NCBI RefSeq assembly: GCF_910592395.1
Contig: NC_088314.1
Coordinates: 18,744,070-18,808,069, forward strand
From: Lineus longissimus
Taxonomy: Eukaryota > Nemertea > Pilidiophora > Heteronemertea > Lineidae
Reading direction: 5' to 3'
DNA: 64,000 bases
The notes beneath the pieces are model-generated. The model saw nothing but the letters and a program-made list of their open reading frames with translations. It was not told the origin of the DNA and did no database searches. Made by a program: the position numbers and the translations under genes. Positions 1-11,500 of this stretch are shown one piece after another (the first letter of the stretch is position 1; each line of letters opens with the position of its first letter).

Positions 1-236
1 TTTGGTGAAAGGACGTCATCGGGGGGGGGGGGGGGACATTCAGAGTTTTCCAAAGTGTGGCCATTTTGCGCTGCAGAATAATGCATGAAATATCTGATGA
101 TGAAAGGACAGGTGGGGGGTCCTCAGTGTCTTCCTTTTCAAAACCATGATAAGAGTAACTATATGCATTTCCAGACAATTGGCAATCATGTTTTATTTCA
201 ATCACTCAAGTTATTTTTCGTAGTGCAATCTATCCT

Positions 237-794
237 TTAAGTGATACTATGATGTGATTTACAACTTTGCGGAAATACGTCCGTTTTTAATTGTTGATCA
301 CAAATGTAAAGCTCAAATTTTCCATTTTTGATTAGATTTATTATAAAAACGCTGAATGTAAACCACCGCGACCGCGAAAGTGTTCATGTTGTGACGTCAT
401 CAACGAAAACGGCATCGAAGCAAGCCGTCCGGGCGAGATTAAACCATCAATTTCTAGAAAATGTGCATTCGATTCGAAAACCTTACCGATTTATGAGAAA
501 GTGACGTAGTCATTTGTGACCCGCTCTACCAAAACTAGGCGCTTGTCGCATCTGAACTTGACAGGTTGATACGGACTTGTTGTTCATTTCCCTATTGTAG
601 ACCTTTTGTGAAATCTATTACAAACTGATTTGGTCACATTTCACAAAAGGTCTACAATAGGGAAATGAACAACAAGTCCGTATCAACCTGTCGAGTTCAG
701 ATGCGACAAGCGCCTAGTTTTGGTAGAGCGAGTCACATTTGTCAAAAACAGCTAAAACATTATATGGTGAAATTTGACACGAGTTGCCCTTTAA
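237..794 (-). mobile_element. TTAA-flanked MITE family T1, interrupted by family P
   Basis: Reverse-orientation relative of 9500-9868 with TTAA at both ends. It is split by the palindromic element at 516-736. Confidence 0.85.
516..736. mobile_element. Palindromic MITE family P, copy 1
   Basis: A 221-bp near-perfect palindrome with ends GTGACYCGCTCTACC, two arms of about 100 bp and a short asymmetric loop. It is flanked by ATTT duplications (512-515, 737-740) and is inserted inside an older TTAA-type element. Confidence 0.92.
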
Positions 795-1051
795 GGGGAA
801 AACTTTGGCATGAAATATGTTGGTTTTTCTTACAAAAGTAGCTTCCACTAGGACCGTGAATTCTCCAAACGGGGTAATTGAAAAGTCATTGAACTGTAAT
901 AAAAAGTGCATTGGAACGGGGTGTAGCCGTAGGCCTGCTTGAAATTCACAGGTCATGTCCAAAACAGCCTCTCAACACTGGGGAAAATCCTTATTAGAGA
1001 TCCGCATCAGTGTGATGCTAGTGGTGACGCCTGATGGCAAGCAGGGGTATA

Positions 1052-1490
1052 AGTCGTAGTTCCACCTATCATAAAACCCCGTGTTTTTTCAAGACCCGTG
1101 TCTTCGCCGTGTGTCAAAAAACCCGGGGCGCACTTACACCTATCAGTGGTGTTAGATAATGTTTAATAGCCCCGGCGACAGGTGCGCTGTAGGTAGGGAG
1201 CTCTCCTGTGTTTCTTTCCCGTTGGAGGGGAATTTCGCGTGCGCAATACCGAGGCAACTACACCGCGCCATCTGTCGCCGGGTCTTAGAACTTGCAATTG
1301 CCGGGGCTATTCAGATTCCACCTATCAAAAAACCTGTGTTGAACATGGGTCTAAATTAGCCCCCGATTAGCCCCATCGAGCTCGATGGGGCCAATAGACA
1401 CGGGGATTTGACACACGGGTCTATTTGGACACGGCAATTCATAGGTGTAAGCTCAAAAGACACGGGGATTTGATAGGTGGAAGTACGACT
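1052..1490. mobile_element. 439-bp TIR element family A, copy 1
   Basis: Terminal inverted repeats of about 28 bp start AGTCGTAGTTCCACCTATCA and end in the complement. The interior has several CACGGGG direct repeats. Small open frames inside are not genes. Confidence 0.9.
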
Positions 1491-1730
1491 ACTATCCTCC
1501 TGGTCAGGTTAATCCCACGCTCAAGTTGTCCCTTTAAGCAGCGGATTTGCATGTATGTCCTTCGATCACTCCGTAGGATACAAAGTGGCATAATTCTTCC
1601 TGGACTCTTCCTCCTGTGGAATAACCAAAACTTGTCTACACCAGTCTCGCCCAATGAATCACATGGTGTTTGAGGTAGGAATCAAGCCATTAGCTGTGTC
1701 ATCAAATCGCCGTGGCTCGTCTGACTTGTG

Positions 1731-1975
1731 TTAAAGGGGTACGCCTTTTGTAATGAGTGGTGGTCAAGGAAAATAGAAATGCAGTTTTACACAATGCCGT
1801 AGTGCAGTTATTATGCATGGAAATTTGATGAAACTTGATACGTATAGTATTTGTATATCTGTCTAGACAACGGCAACGCTGAAATTTGTATTTGGTACGT
1901 ATTCACGTAATTGGAAACTTTCAAATTCTATAACAAATTTCAAATTTTTAACGAATGTAGGCCGAATGTAAGCCT
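1731..1975 (+). mobile_element. TTAA-type MITE family T2
   Basis: Starts TTAAAGGGGTACGCC; similar over about 240 bp to 8956-9198 (reverse) and 45069-45317. The right boundary is approximate. Confidence 0.65.
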
Positions 1976-2599
1976 AGATTTCCTTTTTTTTTACCCTGAA
2001 TGCTGTATGACGTTTTCTTTGACCTTGTTTGTTCGGAATGCCGCTCGTTTTTGATCAGACTAATTGATGATAATTTTACCAATATCATAAGGCTGCACCA
2101 ATTTAACAATTAGGATATCGGGTGAGGAGGCCAATTTTTTAATCTTAATCAGGCTGGGAATACATAAAAGTATTACGAGGCTATGAAATACACCACATAT
2201 CGTCAGCGACACTATGACAGCATATTTGGCTTTGTTGACATTATTAAGCATCTATTATGATGAACTAACTATCGGTTCTAGGTTACACCGCAATTGATTT
2301 GTAGCTGTTTAGTTGTAATATGACGAATTGAACTCGAGCAAGACAATCAATTGATTTCGTTTTTTTGTTTCAACCTGTGACTTTCAGTTCTGGTCCTTTG
2401 GTGTAGTGAAAAAAAATGTGACTTGGAGAAATAACTTTCATGGGGCCTGCGATCCGCGGTATTAAATTAGTGTGGCCTGAATTGAACACACAGCAACAGT
2501 CATGTGTCATATTTATGACGCTGTGCACTCCTGCCGGGCTTATAAACCTCGATGGGTGTCCTAATCAGCTGACCTAAAATTGGTCATTTTATGTTCCAG

Positions 2600-5500
2600 A
2601 CTATCTCAAACTCTTACCAGAAGATTCAGACGACAGAGAACTTACCGAAAGTAAGTATTACACCTTACAAATAAATGTTAGGGTGGGTCTGGTGTTGGGG
2701 TTTTGAACATTCTACCAATGGTTCTGTGGCTGCTGTGAAGATCTGACATGACCGTCACCTTGTCAGACCGTCAGAGTGAAAACATCCACACTGGTAACCT
2801 CTGAGGTCCTGGATTCGATTCCCGCTCAGTCCCAGTACACTCATGTGACAGAGAGGGCAACAGAGGTTTTCTCACGGGTCTCCGGTTTCCTCCTACTTTA
2901 CATTACAGTCGCCCAATTTTGTTTACAGAGCTGAAAATGCCCTTGTTGACCCTCAGCCCTCCTCAATATTTTGTGTGGTACACAAGCAATACAATGCCCT
3001 TCTGGGGCCTCAGTAGGTATCAAACAAATTGATGCATCATCAAGTCATAATACTATGGAATTCCCATATGCGAGTTTCTGAAGGTGTTCACCAGACTGAA
3101 TCTAGCCAACTGATCCGTCCCAGACTGAATCTAGCCAACTGATCCGTCCCAGGGTGAATCTAGCCAACTGATCAATCCCAGACTGAATCTAGCCAACTGA
3201 TCCATCCCAGACTTTCATACAGAAGATGAGGAGGTACATTTTCTCGGGTGGGGAAAAGTAAAAAGTAGGTTGAAGCGGGCTGGTCATGTGAAATCCCCTC
3301 GATAGCCAGTTGGGACGGAATGGCGTTCTAAATGGCCTAACATGATAAACCCAGTTGACTCTTTCAGACCGCCTTGTTGACCATTTCAGAGCTCCGCCAT
3401 TTTGAAACAACCATTTCGAACAAATTGAGTTCCCATTAAAGAATGTTGTCGACTATTTCAATGATTTTCTCTATTATCTTTACAGAAGCCCTAAATGTTG
3501 TGACTACTGCAGCCTGCCATTCTAATGAAGCCATGAAGAAAATTGTAAGTGATAAACAACAGATTCATCATGGTTTATACTGTAAACTTCTTCGGGATTC
3601 TCCAATTTTGAAAATGTGTGTGATTTTCCTGGACTTTTTATTTTCTTCTTCACAATTTGCAAAAGTGTAAAGAACAACTCCTCCCTTTCCAGGACAAGTT
3701 CCGAAAGGTACTAGACGTTCACGATAAGATCGGAGGTTCCGTCACAGATCTCGTGAGTCCGACGCGAGAATTGATCAAGGAGGGTAAAGTCATGAAAGTC
3801 TCCAGACGGAAGGGGGCTCTGTTGGAGCGATACCTATTTCTGGTAAGTATGCCCAGGCTGATTGTGAAAGTTGCCTGAAGAGTTTGCTGCGAGAAGTACC
3901 TTAGGGGGGGTGGTCGTTTGATGGTGTGCTGATTCAATGGAGAGAGATCAGTGCTATAGCCGTTAGAGCGCAGATCTCATAGTCAGGAGGTCGTGGGTTC
4001 GACACTCAACTGGACCGCTGCTGTTTTGTCTTGTGGTCGTGGGCACGAAACCTACTAGTTCTCTCCACCCAGGAACGAATGGGTACAGAGTTGGCAGAGG
4101 TTGCCAGGAACGTGAGGCCTACCACTGTGAGGCAACAGGACTACTCCCCAAGGAGTTGCGCTTGAACAGGAATGTACTGGCCAAAAGGGAAATAAAATGG
4201 CAAAGCGCTTGTGAGTCGAATCGAAAAGTGGGTCGAGTACAAGTTCTTACAAATGCTGATTATTGTTATTTTGTTTTATTCTTTGTTTCAGTTCAACGAT
4301 CTTCTGTTAGTATGCGAGCAAGGCATCAACTTGATACGGGCATCTTATAGCGTGCGTGATAAGCTCAGTATTGATGGAATGAAGGTGGGTTCAATCTCAT
4401 GGCGTCTGTTTCAGGGTTTTTTGTCCTGATTATTATCGATCTTCTACTAACCTGAATAATCGTTAAAGTTCCCTTATTTCTCAAAGCTGTGAGCCAAAAA
4501 CGGCTGGCCATTTTTCTATGGATGACACTTTAATGAATAAATGATATGTATATTTCTCGATTTTAGTCACATTTATAGGCTTTTCCAAAAGTAAATATCC
4601 ACATCTTATTTGGCTGCTGTGAAAAAACTACCAGGCCGGGCTGACTTCTTCAAATTTTGGTTTTTCTTGAATCTAAATTTTAATCCAACATAATTTGGGT
4701 CTTGGTCCCAGAATCATGCCGATCTACCGTCGTTGTGGATATATCCAGCCTTCACCGCGGATAAACTCCCCCCTGATCGGCCGTCAGAAGGGCTGATACA
4801 TCTCCCTGCATTCTCATTCAATTACATGGTGTCGAGCTATTTCATTGGCCACCCGTTTATGAGTGTGCGTCTGACGGATTTCCCACCCTATTGTGTTGGC
4901 AGTGAAAGATTGACATTCACTGCCGAAGAAAGCACAAACTTTGAAGAATTTGCTCCAGTTTTTATGGTGCAGTGGCCCAAAAGGACGTGGATATTTACTT
5001 CTGAAAAAGACTATAGTTAAACTGAACATGTGTATGTACGCAACTGCAATGCAACGTATGAAAAATTAAAGGGGGATTATAGGCTGGAGCTAGGGGGTCA
5101 AATTACCCCCTCGCAAATAGCTGCACGAGGCAAAATTTGCTCTTTTCTCAACCAGTTTCAGCATCGTACAAAAACCAATCGAATCGAGGTCCAGTGAACT
5201 TTTTTAACAGCATCTTTTCATTAGAAAGCTTTGATTTCGTATCTAGGTTGACCCTCCTGGCAAGGAAAGGGACTCGGCGAAGGACTGTGACTCATTGGTT
5301 GGTAAAATTATGTTTACACTAACCACCGCCAGCTTCCTAACACCATCATACATCATATCCAACATTTTAGGCAAACCATTCCACGACACTGCCCCAATAC
5401 AAACCCACTTGTGAATACAGTGGAACCTCCCTTAGCGGATACCTCTCTACTGAGGACTCCTCTCTACTGAGGACACCTCTCTCCTGAGGACACCTCTCTC

Positions 5501-8500
5501 CTGAAGACTCCTCTCTACTGAGGATACCCTCTCTATTAACAGGATTAAGGACACTACATTTGATCCCAAAGTGGTCATTTCCGTAGAATTTGACCTCTGT
5601 AATCAGGACACCTCTCAATTAAGGACAGCTTTTGTCAGTCCCAAGGGTTTCCTTAATAGAGGGGCTCTACTGTAGAGTAAAACTCTTCAATTATTGTCTC
5701 AATAAAATCAAACCTTCCACAGGACCAAAACAGGAACTGTAGTTAAGGGAAAGTCTGTGATATCCCTCCAGTTTTCCTTCACTTTCCCATTTCTCCATTC
5801 AAAATTGATGAATATCGTTTTGGTCAAATTTTGACCTCGAAAAGTAGTTGATGAGTTCACGAATCTTCATTCAGGCCAGAGTATCGTGTAGGATCAGCAA
5901 AATGCAATGTCATCCTTTCATCTGTACATAGTTACCTGTGTGCACATGCTGTACATAACTGCTTTCAGCTTGCTTGTAGGAGAAAGAGTAGGATTTTAAA
6001 GGAAACCTCACAAAACTCTTTTTAAAAATGGGGAATTTGAATGGCCCAGTAAACACATAAGGTTGGAACGCTTCCTCATTCATAAATATGAGCAGTTCCA
6101 GGTTGCCAGACAGTGGTGCAGTTAATCAGGTTATTTTTAACTCATGAGTAGCATTACTATTTACCATTGCTGGTATTCAAGTTGTAAAAGTTTCATTGTA
6201 AATAGCTAGCATTACCCGATCTTAGGGAGGTGGTCTTCAATAACAATAACAATAACAATAGTTTATTTCTCTCATATAACCTGACATGAGGCCATTGTGA
6301 GGCTGACAAAAGACATACACAATCAGATGGCATTTAGCGGGTTGCATTTACGGTACAAATACAATTAATATGATTAAGTAATTGGATTAAGGCGAATCGA
6401 ATTGAATCGAATGCAGTGCTGCCATCTTGTTTTTTTCAGGTGTAACCAACAAAAACTTAAAGGGACTCTGGTGAATGATAAAATTTGGGGAAAATTTTAT
6501 TAGCAGTGCAGATTACTATGGGAATGTCAATGTCTAAATTACTATGCTACAGTGTTTGGACCTGGTTAATACCGGGTATGGTATCAAATGATTTAACCAG
6601 GCAGTGGTCAAATATGCTGCTAATGATGGCTGTGCTAATCGACAGAAAACGCGTAGACAAGTTTTTAATCGCAGCTTTTCTCGTTCCAGATTTTCGAAGG
6701 AGACAACCAAGAGATCAAGTACACATTCCGCGTGAAAAGTAAAGAAAAGGTGCTGGAGTTCAGTGCAAGGTTTGTATTGCATCAGGTTATGTTTTGAAAA
6801 ATAGACAGGATTAGCAGCTGCCAGCCTCCGGGTAAGAGTGTGGGTCTTAGTGGGAATTAACCGCGCTGGACTGTTTAATGTGATCGGTTAGCAGTGTCAC
6901 TAAGTGTCTCGGCCCAAGATGACGTAGGCCTACATGAATGTGTGCACTCCAGAGATTCTTTAGGTTAAGAAACAATAAGAAAGTGCCCTGAATCTAGGAT
7001 AAGAAAAAGATCAATTTGTAGTGTCTCAGCCCAAGATGACGTAGGCCTACATGAATGTATGCACTCCAGAGATTCTTTAGGTTCGGAAACAAGAAGAAAG
7101 TGCCCTGAATCTAGGATAAGAAAAAGATCAATTTGTAGTGTCTCAGCCCAAGATGACGTAGGCCTACATGAATGTATGCACTCCAGAGATTCTTTAGGTT
7201 AAGAAACAATAAGAAAGTGCCCTGAATCTAGGATAAGAAAAAGATCAATTTGTAGTGTCTCGGCCCAAGATGACCTAGGCCTACATGAATGTACGCACTC
7301 CAGAGGTTCTTTAGGTTCAGAAACAAAAAGAAAGTGCCCTGAATCTAGGATGAGAAAAAGATCAATTTGTAGTGTCTCAGCCCAAGATGACGTAGGCCTA
7401 CATAAATATATGCACTCCAGAGATTCTTTAGGTTCAGAAACAATAAGAAAGTGCCCTGAATCTAGGATAAGAAAAAGATCAATTTGTAGTGTCTCGGCCC
7501 AAGATGACGTAGGCCTACATGAATGTATGCACTCCAGAGGTTCTTGAGGTTCAGAAACAATAAGAAAGTGCCCTGAATCTAGGATAAGAAAAAAGATGAA
7601 TTTGTAGTGGGAGCGCTTGCGGTAGATGCAGGACTGTCCAAACGAGTACGAATGAACTTCTGACAATTTTTCAGCGGTCTGGAAGAAAAAGATGAGTGGC
7701 AGGCCAAGTTATGGAACGTTGTGCAAGACTTCTCGAAGAAAAAAAGCTCGCTCAAGCCAGATGAACGGCTGTACGACACCGGGGTGAGTCGGTATTAAAT
7801 CTCTAATCAAATTTCCTCGATTGGCTCTGAGAAAAAGAAACCAGTTTTAACATTGTTGTAGCCCATTCAAATAAAACTTTTTTACCAAGATGGATCGGCA
7901 CCGTTCCTCAAGATCAGGTATTCGTGTTAAGGGTCAAGGGTGCAGAATTCTAAATACCAGTAATGCAAGCTCATTGTCTTCCCTAACAGATGGAGTTAGA
8001 GGTACTGTTGGTTCTTACGATTTGCTTGTGGGGATTTGGGTTTATTTCTTTGGCGATACGTGGCTTTATATTGGTCTGTAGTTTGGGACATGTAATGGCT
8101 GGTGTCTGTGTGAATTCATAATTATACGTTACTGTGTAGAAATTCTACAGGGTGGCCCAGAAATATCTTCCCTCACACAATGGATACAGAATAGAATTCT
8201 ATTGTGCAAGGGAAACTAATTCTGGGCCACCCTGTAGAACGTGTTGGTGCTGAGCTTGATGGGTAGGGTTCTTTTTGGTTGTTGGTAAATTTTAAAATTC
8301 CAAAAAAATTGAGGAAAATTCTCTCTCAGCCAGGTAACTCAGCTACAGTGTGTTCCTTGATGTTATTTGGTTGCTATGGCAACATTTGTGGCAGTGACGT
8401 AATACAGTGTAATGCATTACATATAGTAGTGCATTGTGTTGTGACATCACGAGGCTAAAACTCGCAGCGTTATGCTGAACAATGACAAAAAGATTTGTGA

Positions 8501-11500
8501 AACAATTGAGGGGAGGAAAGGAGATGATTTTAAACAAATTAGGGCTGCGAACTATTCAGATACTAACATAATCATTAGATTTTCTTCAAATCTTTTCCCG
8601 CCCACAACAACAGTTCAGTTGCTTTTTCAAATGCGATTTCTGATGTCGTCTGCTCAAGGCTTGAATTGCTCGAGTCAACTAATCTTTTTCTTGCTGTTTT
8701 CTCCAGATAAGTGAGGATAAGATTGGTATGGAGGCTCCGGTCTGGGTGCGTGATAACTCGGCGTCAATGTGTATGGTCTGCTCCCTGGAGTTCAAAGCAT
8801 TTAGAAGGAGGCATCATTGTAGAGCTTGTGGAATCGTAAGTTATAATTTTCTCAGGTCATTTCGTCTGATGGTGCTACGAGTGGGTACGTCAAATTTCGA
8901 TTGATCACAAAACTACTGTGGAGGATAATAGTTCACCACCAAGCTTCTTGTCACATTAAAGGCCTATGTCATTCGTTCAAAATTTGAAATTTGTAATTTG
9001 TATTTGAATTTGAAAATTTCTAATTGCGTTGATAAGTGCAGAATGAAAATTGTCATTGTGTTGACAGATGTTCAAATACTATTCATACCAAGCTTTAGCA
9101 AAGTTGCATGCATGACAACTGCACTACAGCATTGTGTTTAACTGCATTTCTATTTTCCTGAACCACGATTGAAAACAAACGGCGTACCCCTTTATTAAAG
9201 GCAATGGCTGCCAATTCAAGCAGGGACAGAACGACATCATCAATAAATAGAGTTCCGGTCCTGCTCATGGAGATTGAATGTTTACCTGTATCTTGTTTTA
9301 GCTCGTTTGCAATCGTTGCTCCGACTTTCGAACAAAGTTAGAATTTGACGAGAAGATGCATCGGGTGTGTAAGAGATGCCATGACATCATCGTTGCAAAG
9401 GGCGTCTCGTACTCAGGAGGGGAAGGTGTGGAGATCACATCGGGGGGTACGCCGCAGAAAGTTAAGCCGGGAATTCTCCAGGTAGGCCAAAACTTTGAGT
9501 TAAAGGGTAACTCGTGTCAAATTTCACCATATAATGTTTTAGCTGTTGTTGACAAATGACTACGTCACTTTCTCATAAATCGGTAAGGTTTTCGAATCGA
9601 AATGCACATTTTCTAGAAATTGATGCTTTTAATCCTGCCCGGACGGCTCGCTTCGATGCCGTTGAAATTGCGCTACGCCGACGACGTTTTTGTTGATGAC
9701 GTCACAACATGAACATTTTCGTGGTCGCAGTGGTTTACATTCGATAAAACAGCGATTTTATAATAAATCTTATCAAAAATGGAAAGTTTGAGCTTTACAT
9801 TTGTGATCAACAATTAATAACAGACGTATTTCCGCAAAGTTGTAAATCACACCATAGTATCACTTTAAGGGTTGACCATAGGCACTACCATTCTGGCTAG
9901 AATTTGAAATCTTCAAGTTTAATAGTGCGACTCCTGTGATATATAACCACAGCAGTAATGTATAGAGAAATTGCAGTGAACATCATTTCTGCATGTCGAT
10001 GGGTTACAATTGACACAGTAAATATCTGGTGGAAAATACTGCAGGAAATTCTGTAATCGCCCAAAATAATTTTTTTTTCCTGATATGCTAAGCTGTCGAT
10101 TTGACTTCCAGATCAAAGGAGACGACCCATCTGTGATGTCGGGAAGCCTGAAGGTCAGCATGGACGGCGGGAAAACGTGGAATAAACGATGGTTTGCTGT
10201 CCATACTGACTTTGTACTCTACTCCTTCAAAGCAAGAAGAGTAAGTTTGAACTCTTCCTTCCTCTGTTGCCGACTCTCTTCTTTTGTAAAGTAGCCTTGA
10301 GAAAATTGTAAGGCCACACCAATGTAGTCCCTTGGATAGCAGGCTGCTGACAAATCTGTTTTCCCAATGTGAAAAAAATGTGATCTTAATGAATCGTTTG
10401 AACCATGTCACAAACTTTTGAGTGACTGGAGGGCCTAAAATTGTATAAAAATGAACTGGCCTAGCCTAGGCTGGTGGCCAATTCAAGCAGGGTCGGAATG
10501 AAAACGTCAGATATAGACTTCTGGTCCTGCGCAAGGAGACTGTGTAAATATAATGATCTCCTGTTTCAGGATGTCGCCGCCACAAGTACGACCCCGCTGC
10601 CTGGATTCCAGGTGAAGGATGTCGATGAGGCCGATGACATCACTGAACCAAACGTCTTTAAACTCTGCCATACTCACTTGACATATTTTTACCAAGCTCC
10701 GACAGTCTCTGCTAAAACCAGGTAAGCAAATGTATATGGAGAGTTGGGGGTGTTATGGTTTAGAGTGCTGACATTCTGACTGAGAGATTGCGTATGAGGG
10801 TTGACCGACCCTTGCCCCTGCTCTGTAAAAAGTAACATGTTTTTTTCTCCGGACCCTGAAGTATTTCCATCTGTAAATGAAGAAAGTACACCTTATCCAC
10901 AAAATTTGGAATGCTTGTTACCTTCCTGCAACCGAAGTAACCTCCTCGCTGGCAAACTTGATATTTTACCCTTGAAATTTGATTCCCCTACAGGATTACG
11001 GTTTCCTGCCTTCTACAGGCTTTGTGGGGAGTTACAGTTCCCCTACAGGATTACGGTTTCCCGCCTTCTACAGGCTTTGTGGGGAGTTACAGTTCCCCTA
11101 CAGGATTACGGTTTCCCGCCTTCTACAGGCTTTGTGGGTAGTTACAGTTGCCGAACAGAGTACTAACGTCAAGATTAGGGGCAGCAGAGCGCACCGCCCT
11201 TCCTTACACTAAACTAAGCACTGATAATGTGGTGCATTATATTGCAAACCTTCTCTTCTAGATGGATGGAGACCCTGTCAGGACTTGTAAGAACTCTCTA
11301 TAAGCCTCGGCACGTCGAGTATATTTCGATGGTCTAAAAAAGCAATCTTAGGTAGCCATTTGTATCTCATTTTGGTGTTTAGAAATTTAGCGGGGCCAGA
11401 TTGCGATGATGGGGGCTATTACATGTTGAGCTTCTGTCCAAGCTAATAGTGTTCTCGGTTAAAGGAGAATTGTCTTGAAACAAAACCAGGCTGGCTTTAA

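Larger units (their letters stand above)
1..2599. other. FGD intron or upstream region without exons
   Basis: Holds a G-tract (24-36), a T1 element split by P copy 1, TIR element A copy 1 and a T2 element. I see no exon before 2600. Confidence 0.7.

Noticed and set aside
7199-7666. 155-codon minus-strand open frame.
   Set aside because: Periodic product of the 117-bp array within an FGD intron; opposite strand to the gene, with no splice or family support.
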